A stretch of 64,000 nt of DNA. Source: Calothrix sp. NIES-3974. Its GTDB lineage: Bacteria > Cyanobacteriota > Cyanobacteriia > Cyanobacteriales > Nostocaceae. This document shows positions 1 through 8,280 of this stretch, piece after piece. Position 1 is the stretch's first letter, and the number at the start of each line of letters is the position of its first letter. A program made the position numbers and the translations under genes. The notes below the pieces were generated by a model, which saw only the letters and a list, made by a program, of their open reading frames with translations, had not been told where the DNA came from and did no database searches. Where the stretch lies: positions 2,790,001 to 2,854,000 of the forward strand of contig NZ_AP018254.1 in assembly GCF_002368395.1 (NCBI RefSeq). Direction: 5' to 3'.

Positions 1-1
1 G

Positions 2-1723
2 GATAAAACGGGCACACTCACCGAAAATCAAATGACTGTGCAGGCGATTTATGCTGGTGGGATTAACTATACCATTACGGGGGTGGGTTATGACCCCCAG
101 GGGGAAATTGTCCGGGAGCAGACACCGGTGGATCGGGATGATTCCCCAGCTTTAGCAGCATGTTTACAAGCTGGGCTATTATGTAATGATTCCCGTTTGG
201 AAACAAAAGCAGGACAATGGCAGGTAATTGGCGACCCGACGGAGGGAGCATTAATCACTGTTGCCAATAAAGCTGGGTATGAACGCAGTCGGTTAGAAGT
301 TGAAAAGCCAAGATTAGATGTCATACCCTTTGAATCCGAGTTCCAGTATATGGCCACACTGCATGGTAATCGAGAAGGGAAAGCCGAAATCATCTATGTG
401 AAAGGTTCGGTGGAAGCGATTCTCCAACGTTCTCAGCAGATGGAAGACAACTCAGGAAATTTAACTACATTGGAACCAGAAGTAATCCATCAACAGGTGG
501 AAAAAATGGCTAGTCAGGGTTTACGGGTATTAGCCTTTGCGCAAAAACCAGTTCCGGAAACCCAAACCACCCTGGATCATGCAGATATCGAAAGCGATTT
601 AATTTTCCTCGGCTTACAGGGAATGATTGATCCACCCCGACCTGAAGCCATTAGAGCCGTACAAGCCTGTCAAACCGCCGGAATTCAGGTAAAAATGATT
701 ACTGGCGACCATGCTGTGACTGCGGCTGCGATCGCTAAAAGCATGGGTTTTAATCATCAACGGGAAGTGTTGGCATTTACAGGTAGTCAACTAGCCCAAA
801 TGGAATCTGAGGAATTTGCCACAGCCATCGCAGACGCTTCCGTATTTGCCCGGGTTGCACCAGAACAAAAATTACGCATCGTTGAAGCTTTGCAATCGAA
901 GGGTGAAATTGTGGCCATGACTGGAGATGGGGTGAATGACGCACCAGCTCTTAAACAGGCAGATATTGGGATTGCGATGGGGGGTGCGGGTACGGAAGTT
1001 GCCAAAGAAGCCTCGGATATGATTTTAACCGATGATAATTTTGCCTCCATTGAAGCTGCGGTGGAGGAAGGGAGAACCGTCTATCGGAATTTGCTCAAAG
1101 CGATCGCTTTCATCTTACCAGTGAATGGGGGTGAATCGATGACCATACTAATTAGTGTATTGTTGGCGAGGGATTTACCAATTTTGTCTTTGCAGGTGCT
1201 GTGGTTAAATATGGTCAACTCCATTGCCATGACTGTACCATTAGCCTTTGAGCCAAAATCACCCAGGGTGATGCAGCGACCACCCCGTAACCCCCGTGAA
1301 GCTCTACTTTCCCAGAGTTTGGTGAAACGGATTTGTATGATTTCAATTTTTAACTGGATCTTGATTTTTGGTGTATTTGAATGGATACGTCAAAGCGGGG
1401 GAACTATGGAATTAGCCAGAACAATGGCAATTCAAGCTTTGGTAGCGGGTCGAGTGTTTTACCTGTTGAGTATTAGTCAATTGGGAATTGCTCTAGTTAA
1501 CCGTCTGCGGGGAGTTCAAGAAGCAGTTAGTGATACTTCAGTTATTGTCATGGGTATTATTGCCACCGTGGTTTTACAGGTTATCTTTAGTCAATGGAAT
1601 ATCATGAATCTCCTATTTTCCACTGCTCCCCTGAATTTAACCCAATGGTTGATTTGTTTTGCTATTGGTTTACCGATGATTTTAGTTGCAACATTTAGTA
1701 ACCGATTTGACCCCCTAGATTAA
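2..1723 (+). CDS. Cation-transporting P-type ATPase, C-terminal part
   Basis: This is the C-terminal part of an ATP-driven cation pump; the gene begins before the window. The first codons read DKTGTLT, the phosphorylation motif, so the reading frame is open from base 2 and only the part from the catalytic Asp onward is present (about 573 residues). The nucleotide-binding domain follows, then MITGDH and the hinge motif TGDGVNDAP near residue 300, and a C-terminal block of hydrophobic helices. The layout is that of the P2-type (PacL/SERCA-like) pumps. The ion cannot be deduced, because the transmembrane helix 4 signature lies outside the window; the helix 6 motif NMVNSIAMT is not the classical calcium site. 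The gene ends in TAA. Family is confident, substrate unknown. Confidence 0.93.
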   Translation, partial: DKTGTLTENQMTVQAIYAGGINYTITGVGYDPQGEIVREQTPVDRDDSPALAACLQAGLLCNDSRLETKAGQWQVIGDPTEGALITVANKAGYERSRLEVEKPRLDVIPFESEFQYMATLHGNREGKAEIIYVKGSVEAILQRSQQMEDNSGNLTTLEPEVIHQQVEKMASQGLRVLAFAQKPVPETQTTLDHADIESDLIFLGLQGMIDPPRPEAIRAVQACQTAGIQVKMITGDHAVTAAAIAKSMGFNHQREVLAFTGSQLAQMESEEFATAIADASVFARVAPEQKLRIVEALQSKGEIVAMTGDGVNDAPALKQADIGIAMGGAGTEVAKEASDMILTDDNFASIEAAVEEGRTVYRNLLKAIAFILPVNGGESMTILISVLLARDLPILSLQVLWLNMVNSIAMTVPLAFEPKSPRVMQRPPRNPREALLSQSLVKRICMISIFNWILIFGVFEWIRQSGGTMELARTMAIQALVAGRVFYLLSISQLGIALVNRLRGVQEAVSDTSVIVMGIIATVVLQVIFSQWNIMNLLFSTAPLNLTQWLICFAIGLPMILVATFSNRFDPLD

Positions 1724-2187
1724 CTGGATTTGGGAGGGAGGTAGGGGTAAAATTTTTTACAGTTATTCTTCCTTGAGAAGTTGAATACGTATGAAGTTCA
1801 AAAACCTTGCATCTGTAATTTTTGAGAGATATAGACGCGCGTAGCTTGTCTACGCAACAATCTTGCTAGGTAGAAATGAAAAGTGGAATTATGGGGTTGA
1901 AACTATTCCCTAACCCCATGAAAAGACTTTTTCCCCAGACCCTAGTTATATTAAGATCGGCTAACCAGAATTAATAAATTAGAATGTCTTTCCTTGAGGA
2001 TATTTTCAAGAGATAGGTTGGTTCCTCTGGAAAATTTGCAAAAATATTTTCAGGTTTGAGGTACACTATTTTTAGTATGACACAAAAATTCTGTGTATAA
2101 AATTATATTGTGATTTTTTAAATCCAAACAATACATTTTGTTTGAGAATATTGAAAATTTCCACTGACCAATTTAAGAATATGCATA
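1724..2187. other. Intergenic region, no gene seen
   Basis: AT-rich spacer of 464 bp. Bases 1921-1943 (AAAAGACTTTTTCC then CAGACCCTAG) match the right end of the MITE-like repeat at 59803-59890, but no matching left end is visible here, so it looks like a solo end. No convincing ORF or RNA gene was found. Confidence 0.5.
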
Positions 2188-3225
2188 ATGGGTAAGCCGA
2201 CAGTTATAAACTTATTACAGAAAATCACTATCACGAAATTAGTTCGTTATCTACTACTTTTTGCTTTAGGTTGGGCAATTGTACAAATCCTCAATTATTT
2301 TGCGGATGTAATAATCATTTTTGCATTGTCAGCATTAATTGCATTTATGCTGAATTATCCCGTCAAACTATTACAGCGATTCTTACCCCATATAGTTGCA
2401 GTTGTTATCGTATTTTTAGTGAGTTTATTAATTATCATTGGCTTTACGTTCACAATTGGTTTTACAGCTTTAGCGCAAGCACAACAGTTAATTAATCAGT
2501 TTCCAGATTTTATCAACTTCATTATTTCTTCTTTAGATCAATTGGAGGTATTATTACAAAAACGTAATCTGCAAGTAGATTTGAGTGCGATTGAAGCACA
2601 ACTGCGGAATCAAGCTTTAGCAGGAATTGGTGTGGGCATAGAAACGATTCAAAATATTTTTGCTAGTCTTGTGGATATAATTTTGATTGCTGTAGTCAGT
2701 TTTTTTATGCTACTAAATGGTGGAAATTTATGGCACTTTATCTTGAAAATAGTACCCGAAAACTTACGGAATGACCTGACAATTGCTATCCAAAAAAACT
2801 TTTTAGGTTTTTTTTGGGGGAGATTAATTTTATCGGTATTTTTTGGAGTTTCTGCCTTTATTGTATTTGTGATTATGCAAATACCCTTTGCCTTGATTTT
2901 AGCAACTATTGCAGGGGTTTTTGACCTTATTCCGGGAATTGGTGCAACTTTAGGAATTAGTATTGTGGCTTTAATTGTTTTACCCCAGGGAATATGGTTA
3001 AGTGTCAAGGTATTAGTTGGTTGTATTTTATTACAACAGGTGGAAGAGAATTTACTCATGCCTCGAATTATGCAGGACTCATTGAATATTAACCCAGTAG
3101 TGATGTTTTTCGCTTTGTTGGTAGGAGCAAAAATTGCTGGGTTAGTAGGAGTTTTCTTTGCGGTTCCGATTGCAGGGGTAATTATTAGTTTGTTTGCAAT
3201 GGATGAATTGAAGGCAGAACCATAA
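2188..3225 (+). CDS. AI-2E family transporter (PerM-like membrane protein)
   Basis: A 345-residue integral membrane protein of the AI-2E/PerM (UPF0118) family. Members include TqsA, an autoinducer-2 exporter, and Na+/H+ antiporters; most cyanobacterial members have no proven substrate. Hydrophobic segments cluster at residues 15-35, 38-55 and 65-90. A soluble amphipathic stretch (about 95-150) follows, and the C-terminal half carries the family-typical stretch LIPGIGATLG before the last helices. Length is normal for the family. The ATG at 2188 is the first good start after the hydrophilic leader. It stands alone between two intergenic regions. Family call is firm; the transported compound is unknown. 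Confidence 0.9.
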   Translation: MGKPTVINLLQKITITKLVRYLLLFALGWAIVQILNYFADVIIIFALSALIAFMLNYPVKLLQRFLPHIVAVVIVFLVSLLIIIGFTFTIGFTALAQAQQLINQFPDFINFIISSLDQLEVLLQKRNLQVDLSAIEAQLRNQALAGIGVGIETIQNIFASLVDIILIAVVSFFMLLNGGNLWHFILKIVPENLRNDLTIAIQKNFLGFFWGRLILSVFFGVSAFIVFVIMQIPFALILATIAGVFDLIPGIGATLGISIVALIVLPQGIWLSVKVLVGCILLQQVEENLLMPRIMQDSLNINPVVMFFALLVGAKIAGLVGVFFAVPIAGVIISLFAMDELKAEP

Positions 3226-3410
3226 AACTAGATATAGGGTCGTTGACTGTTAACCGTTGACAGTCACCTGTTTCCCGTAGGGTACAACTAAAACCGATAT
3301 TTTCACTACTGAAATAGGATTACTATATTAGTAGATAAACAAGATAATAACTTAGTTAAATTAGATTTCACATTCATACACAAATAGTAAAAATAATTTA
3401 ATAATACGAT

Positions 3411-3617
3411 TAATTAGGGTCTGCTGAATAAGTCTTGTAGTAGGGGTAGGGAATATTTTTCAGCTTTCCCCTTCCACTTTTCAAAAGACCCAAAAAAATT
3501 ACAAATGCCAGATTTTGAAGTTTTATATACCCATGTATTTGCACTTTTTTTCAGCCAAAATAGCCTCAATAGCTGACGATATCTAAAGTCTAACTATTTT
3601 TCAGCAAGCCCTAATTA
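3411..3617. repeat. MITE-like element with 9-16 bp inverted ends
   Basis: About 207 bp with complementary ends: TAATTAGGGTCTGCTGAA on the left and TTCAGCAAGCCCTAATTA on the right, imperfect by one or two bases. There is no coding capacity inside. The same end type bounds 59803-59890. It lies between two genes (410-bp spacer 3226-3635), which also holds a TTGACTGTTAACCGTTGAC palindrome at about 3243-3265. Confidence 0.6.
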
Positions 3618-3635
3618 AATAAAAGGAATACAAAC

Positions 3636-4646
3636 ATGCTCAATTTCGATAATATTCGTTACCGTTTTCATAACTTCAAGAATAAACGTATTTCTCCAGA
3701 ACAATTAGAAGCGATGCACAACGGACTGAGAGCCGAATCAACAATCAATCAAAACTACACGGTATTACTAATAGGTTCCTGTGTAATTGCGACCTTTGGA
3801 TTATTATCTAACAGTGCGGCAGTCATTATTGGAGCGATGATTATTGCACCCTTAATGTTACCGATTCGGGGATTAGCTTTTGGTGCTTTAGAGGGGGATA
3901 TTTTCCTATTTCGTCAAGCTTTAACAGCAATTATATTTGGAACTATTTTATCTACAATTTTAGCTTGGTTAATCGGATTATTTGTGGCATTACCAGAATT
4001 TGGTAGTGAAATTTTAAGCCGTTCTCAGCCAACTTTACTAGATTTAGGAATTGCGATCGCAGCTGGAGGAATTAGCGCTTATGCCAAAGTAGAACCCAGG
4101 ATTTCCGAGAGTTTAGCGGGAACTGCGATCGCAGTTGCATTAATGCCACCAATATGTGTAATTGGTTTGGGTTTATCCCAGGCAAATTTTTCTTTGGCTA
4201 CTGGTGCAACCCTACTTTATCTGACTAATTTATTGGGAATTAGTCTGTCTTGTATGTTGACATTTTTAATTACAGGTTGTACTCCTTTTCAGCGTGCGCG
4301 ACAAGCTTTAATTTGGACACTAGCGTTTACAGCCATACTTTTTATTCCCCTAAGTATCAGTTTTTTCCAGTTAGTGCGACAAGTGAGATTAGAAGCTAGT
4401 ATCAGACAAGCCTTATTAAATCAAACTATTACATTTCAACGGGTAACGTTGCTCAATAGCAGTGTAAATTGGTTGGCAAATCCACCCCAAATCCGCTTAA
4501 GTGTGCGTACAAAAGAACCAATTACACCTAAACAAGCCCAACTTTTAGAAGAATTTTTAGAGCGAGAAATGGGTCAACAATTTACGCTGATTTTTGAAGT
4601 TGGTCAAGTTGAAGAAGTGAGGGGAGATATGGAACAGACACCGTAG
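3636..4646 (+). CDS. DUF389 (TIGR00341-type) membrane protein
   Basis: A 336-residue membrane protein of the DUF389 family, function unknown. The N-terminal 30 residues are hydrophilic. They are followed by about six hydrophobic segments from residue 42 to 255, with the family-typical stretch SNSAAVIIGAMIIAPLMLPI near residue 57. A C-terminal soluble domain (about 260-336) ends with charged repeats. The start ATG at 3636 is preceded by AAAGGA. No partner gene is evident. Family assignment is good; no biochemical role should be inferred. Confidence 0.88.
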   Translation: MLNFDNIRYRFHNFKNKRISPEQLEAMHNGLRAESTINQNYTVLLIGSCVIATFGLLSNSAAVIIGAMIIAPLMLPIRGLAFGALEGDIFLFRQALTAIIFGTILSTILAWLIGLFVALPEFGSEILSRSQPTLLDLGIAIAAGGISAYAKVEPRISESLAGTAIAVALMPPICVIGLGLSQANFSLATGATLLYLTNLLGISLSCMLTFLITGCTPFQRARQALIWTLAFTAILFIPLSISFFQLVRQVRLEASIRQALLNQTITFQRVTLLNSSVNWLANPPQIRLSVRTKEPITPKQAQLLEEFLEREMGQQFTLIFEVGQVEEVRGDMEQTP

Positions 4647-4751
4647 ATTTTCTTGAAAATACTCAATTTATTAAATTTTATTAAATTGCAGGGAATTATA
4701 TCTCCTTGCTTAATACCGATGCCAAAAATGTTTGCAACGCATACCTAATAT

Positions 4752-4776
4752 GAGACGCGATATATTGCGTCTCTAC
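4752..4776. repeat. Hairpin repeat of the GAGACGCGAT family
   Basis: Palindrome GAGACGC-GATATATT-GCGTCTCTAC in the spacer between the DUF389 gene and mcdB-like. It is one of several dispersed copies in this window (16581, 16788, 22431, 54043, 59821). A TTAACTGTCAAC palindrome sits at about 4839-4862. It could act as a bidirectional terminator for the two convergent genes. Confidence 0.55.
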
Positions 4777-4866
4777 AAACAAAATTCATCTGTTGTGTTC
4801 TGTTTTCAAATTGGTATGATTTCTCCACTTGCCAAATACAGTCAACAGTTAACTGTCAACAAACGA

Positions 4867-5583
4867 CTAATCCAACAACCACATTTGATTACCTGAATTT
4901 TCACCGGATGATTCTGCGTCCTCTGTTTTTGGGGTGGGTGTGGGAGGAACTCTAGCAAAAAAGCGATCGCGATATATTCGATCGGTTTTACGGACGGGTA
5001 CGTGTTGAGAAGCAGGTGTAGACTTTTGAATTTGGGTGGAGGGTTGGGATTTTAAAGGTTGGATATGGGATGATTGTTTGGGTTTAGAAGCTTCGATTTG
5101 CTTCAAGAGTGCGGCTTTTTCCTCTTCTAATATCGCCACCTGTTGGCTAAGTTGTTGGTTTGATGCTGCTAGATGTACAGCATCCTGTTTGGCTGTTTGT
5201 AATTCCTGTTCTAACTTGCTCGATACAGCAGTTTGTTCCGAGAGATTTTGCTTGGTATTTGTTAATTCCTCCTGGAGTGCGATCGCATTCTCTACAGCTT
5301 GCTTTAATTCTGTTTGTAATTGTTTGATTTTCGCCTCTAATTCGGGATTCGGGTCAATAATTTCCTTTATAACTTCCTTCACTACCACCGGATCGATTTG
5401 GGTCGCTTTATCTACGGTTTGGGATTGACTATTAACAGCATTTTTCGTCGATTTTGTCGATTTAACTTCTGTTTTATCCACATCCGTTGCAGTTACATCA
5501 ATCACCCCATCCACAGGTTGAGGATTATTTGGTTTTTCCACCTCATCTTGAATTAATTCGGTGATGCGTCGTTGTCTAGCCAT
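4867..5583 (-). CDS. mcdB: McdB-like coiled-coil protein (carboxysome positioning)
   Basis: A 238-residue hydrophilic protein encoded directly after the ParA-type ATPase. The N-terminus is charged and disordered (residues 1-75). The middle is a long Gln/Glu/Lys/Leu-rich coiled coil (about 75-165), and the C-terminal part is Pro/Ser/Gln-rich and ends MWLLD. A tryptophan within the last four residues, a central Gln-rich coiled coil and a neighbouring ParA-type gene are the reported hallmarks of McdB, which with McdA spaces carboxysomes along the nucleoid. The ATG at 5583 overlaps the upstream TAA by one base (TAATG), implying translational coupling; a start four codons earlier is possible. The assignment is by architecture and context, since such proteins diverge strongly. 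Confidence 0.62.
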   Translation of the reverse strand: MARQRRITELIQDEVEKPNNPQPVDGVIDVTATDVDKTEVKSTKSTKNAVNSQSQTVDKATQIDPVVVKEVIKEIIDPNPELEAKIKQLQTELKQAVENAIALQEELTNTKQNLSEQTAVSSKLEQELQTAKQDAVHLAASNQQLSQQVAILEEEKAALLKQIEASKPKQSSHIQPLKSQPSTQIQKSTPASQHVPVRKTDRIYRDRFFARVPPTPTPKTEDAESSGENSGNQMWLLD

Positions 5584-6215
5584 TAGTTTCTCCAATCACG
5601 CTGTATTTCGTCTGCAACGCGGCGGTAATCAGATTCCGCTTCCCGTGCATTTTTGCCTCGCCATTGACTCACCGCAACCCCTTCTAAAGCCGCACGTTCG
5701 TGGGCTTTATACATGCGAATAAACGCATGACAAGTAGGAATTCCCAACTTGATTAATGTATTTTGGGCTTCGATTGCTTCCCCCAAACAGCGCGTATCCA
5801 CCTTTGTCAATAAAACTCGATGGGGAATTCCAGTTGGTTTCACGACGGACTTAACCGTTTCCACTAACACCGTTAAATCCATCGGTGCTGGAGGAGAGGG
5901 TAAAACCAGATAATCTGCACTTTTGACCACTGTGAGTAAGGCGGATGAATGCAAAGCTGGAGGAGTATCGACGATAACTAAATCATAACTCGTTATGCGT
6001 CGTAATTGACTTAAAAGTGTAGGGTCTTTTTCAAAGGAAAGGTCAAAACCCATCCCCTGTTGACTACGTTTAAACCACCAACTTGCAGAAGCTTGAATAT
6101 CTGTATCGACTAACAACACCTGACTATCTTCCGCGAAGGTAGCAGCTAAATTGACTGCGGTGGTTGTTTTGCCTACACCGCCTTTCCCGTTGAGAATCAC
6201 GATTATTTTCGCCAC
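5583..6215 (-). CDS. mcdA: ParA-family ATPase, likely McdA
   Basis: A 210-residue ParA/MinD-type ATPase. The deviant Walker A motif GKGGVGKTT is at residues 9-17 with the signature lysine present, Walker A' VDTD is near residue 37, and the Walker B-like VIVDTPP is near residue 80. ParA ATPases form gradients on DNA that move a cargo. The next gene encodes a coiled-coil protein with a C-terminal tryptophan, which suggests the cargo is the carboxysome (McdA, of the type that keeps the signature lysine) rather than a plasmid or chromosome. No parS-like repeats or ParB gene are seen nearby. A general orphan ParA is the alternative. Confidence 0.75.
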   Translation of the reverse strand: MAKIIVILNGKGGVGKTTTAVNLAATFAEDSQVLLVDTDIQASASWWFKRSQQGMGFDLSFEKDPTLLSQLRRITSYDLVIVDTPPALHSSALLTVVKSADYLVLPSPPAPMDLTVLVETVKSVVKPTGIPHRVLLTKVDTRCLGEAIEAQNTLIKLGIPTCHAFIRMYKAHERAALEGVAVSQWRGKNAREAESDYRRVADEIQRDWRN

Positions 6216-6299
6216 GGTCGGATTTCTCGATGCAACGCCTTCATTTGAATATACCGTGTTTTAGTCTGTGGATTTCATACCCTAAATTGGATTTTGGAT

Positions 6300-6401
6300 T
6301 TTTGATTTTGGATTTGAGATGGAACCCGGTAGAGACGACTCGTTGGGTCGTCTCCCAATTTTGTCATTTTGATAGATATTTAGTAACGCAGTTTCTCTTT
6401 G
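6300..6401. repeat. Dispersed repeat, copy A (inverted copy at 12671-12790)
   Basis: About 100 bp with the order GGATTTGAGATGGAACCC, hairpin GTAGAGACGACTC...GGGTCGTCTCC, then TTTTGATAGATATTTAGTA and CAGTTTCTCTTTGA. The same order appears in inverse orientation upstream of the CCA-adding enzyme. A flanking block GGGTGGGAAAAGGTTCATAGTAGCGC (6406-6432) recurs, inverted, at 61375-61402. It is noncoding and possibly a mobile non-autonomous element. Confidence 0.65.
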
Positions 6402-6554
6402 AATGGGTGGGAAAAGGTTCATAGTAGCGCTTATAGCGCCTTTATATTAATGCTTTTTCATCGCTAAAGCCACTACTACAAACCCCTCAGAACTAATGAC
6501 ATGAAGCATTAGGTATGAAAACAAATCCGTACCCCCTGGTAATCCAAATCCAAT

Positions 6555-7739
6555 TTAAACACCCAATCCAGGAACTATTGGTAAATTACTATCCTGTTCC
6601 ACGGTGTTCATATTTGCTGGTTGAATTTCTCCGGTTTTTAAAAACCTCAAGGTCTCTTGGTATAAACTTTGCCAAAATCTATTGGTCATTCCCTGACTTT
6701 TCACATTCGGTTCTGCGAAGGGATGGGGAACTAAATCACTTTGGGAATACATATAAAAGCGATGTCCCCTCGATACTCCACCAATATCATTAAAAAACTT
6801 AATATTGGTGGGAATATGGGCTGCATCTTCGTTTTCGGTTAATACCATTAGGGTGGGTACTTGTCGCAAAGCACGAATATTTTGGGATTCTCGCACAAAA
6901 GCTCCGTATTTTGCGGCTGCGGTTAATGCTCCGACGGGGAAACTTTCTCCCGGACTCCAGCTTTTTTCGGCAATATCCAATGGACCTGCTAAATTAATAT
7001 AGCGTTCCGTTGCTGGTTCATATAATTTCAACAGGGGTGCGTAGGCTACCACCTTGGAGACACGTTTTGGTTGGGCTGCCGCTAAACCTAATGCGATCGC
7101 GCCACCTACTGATAAGCCTATCACATAAATTGGCCCTGGCATTTGGTCAAGTTCTGCGAGTCTTTCTTGAGCATCTCGCAAATAATCCATGTGGTTGGAA
7201 ATATAATAGCGGGAAAAGTTGCGGTGGTAATCTTTTTCAATCGCAGCGACAATTTCTCCTAAACGAGGTTCAATCAATAGTAATCGGGAGACGATACCAA
7301 TTTGCTGCATTGTTGAAGGACGGAGAAACTGAACTGGATTTTCGGGTAAACTGCGTACATATTCTAGTAATACCGGGTCTTGTCTGACTTTCTCCCGCAA
7401 AGGATTGAGAATTTCTGGTTTTAAATCAACTTGACACCAATATTTGGCTGGTGGTTGTAGGGTATGGTGGGCTAAGTTTGCTTGATAATAATTAAAACCG
7501 TTGGCAAATAAGTAATCAGACAGTGCTTTTAATTGGGTGGGTTTAGCACTAAAACCATGAAAAATTATCACTGTACCCTGGATGGGTTGTCCCGCTTCGT
7601 GGAATCCATAGTAGGGGGTGGAACCGGGACGAAAGTTTGGATTGGCTTCTACACTTTGAATGTAAGCATCAATCCTGCTTTGGGTGTGTTGAATTTGTTC
7701 TCTGGTTGGGGTGACAGCATTCAGCAAGTTAGTAGTCAT
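6555..7739 (-). CDS. Alpha/beta hydrolase
   Basis: A 394-residue alpha/beta hydrolase-fold protein. The oxyanion-hole strand VIIFHGFSAKP is near residue 58, and the nucleophile elbow GLSVGG is near residue 215. A candidate acid lies in the stretch LTENEDAAHIP, and the His lies near SDLVPHPF. A helical insertion between about residues 105 and 190 forms a cap. All triad elements appear present, so an active esterase or lipase-like enzyme is likely. Substrate is unknown. There is no signal peptide. It stands alone, divergent from the hybrid kinase side. Confidence 0.8.
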   Translation of the reverse strand: MTTNLLNAVTPTREQIQHTQSRIDAYIQSVEANPNFRPGSTPYYGFHEAGQPIQGTVIIFHGFSAKPTQLKALSDYLFANGFNYYQANLAHHTLQPPAKYWCQVDLKPEILNPLREKVRQDPVLLEYVRSLPENPVQFLRPSTMQQIGIVSRLLLIEPRLGEIVAAIEKDYHRNFSRYYISNHMDYLRDAQERLAELDQMPGPIYVIGLSVGGAIALGLAAAQPKRVSKVVAYAPLLKLYEPATERYINLAGPLDIAEKSWSPGESFPVGALTAAAKYGAFVRESQNIRALRQVPTLMVLTENEDAAHIPTNIKFFNDIGGVSRGHRFYMYSQSDLVPHPFAEPNVKSQGMTNRFWQSLYQETLRFLKTGEIQPANMNTVEQDSNLPIVPGLGV

Positions 7740-8280
7740 AGGAATTTATACCAGTAGCATCTATATACATGCATCATGACTACTGTTGGCGATTACGGGA
7801 AAGGATGAATAATTTGTAATTCGTAATTTGTAATAGCCTGCGGTAAAGCTTCGCGTACGTAATTATGACCCCAGGAATGTAGTTTACTTTTCACCAGAGG
7901 TTGAATCAATTAATTACTAATTTGTATACTAATTTGTAATTTTTAATAGGCTATGCCTACGTAATTATGGGTATGTATAAAAATACCCGTAACTCTCACG
8001 ATTCGGAGCGATCGCCCATCTCATAATCCTTATCCAGAGGGTGTTTCCAGCCGTTTTAACTAGTCATAAATTTGTTGCAGTGCAAACGCATAAATCGCTC
8101 TGCATGGTCATCCAGTGGTCACGAGGCAGGAGCCTCGTAGATTCCGCACCCACTCTGAGCATGGGTACAAGGCAAAATCGCTCTGCATGGTCATCCAGTG
8201 GTCACGAGGCAGGAGCCTCGTAGATTCCGCACCCACTCTGAGCATGGGTACAAGGCAAATTATTAATTTGTAATTACGAA
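7740..8280. other. Intergenic region with tandem repeats
   Basis: The 541-bp spacer has no supported gene. It contains repeated AATTTGTAATTCGTAATT motifs, two near-copies of a CCT(G/A)CG...TACGTAATTATG block (about 7837-7867 and 7949-7970), the 83-bp tandem duplication and, at its edge, ATTACGA heptamers. Confidence 0.6.
8092..8257. repeat. Perfect 83-bp tandem duplication
   Basis: Two identical 83-bp units, 8092-8174 and 8175-8257. Each contains the inner hairpin GAGGCAGGAGCCTC and the partly complementary ends CTCTGCATGGTCATCC and CATGCTCAGAGTGGG-type. A diverged single copy in the opposite orientation lies at about 20328-20400. The 60-codon ORF crossing it is an accident of the repeat. 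Confidence 0.8.

Noticed and set aside
8041-8223. 60-codon ORF over the 83-bp duplication
   Set aside because: It exists only because the repeat unit lacks stops in that frame.
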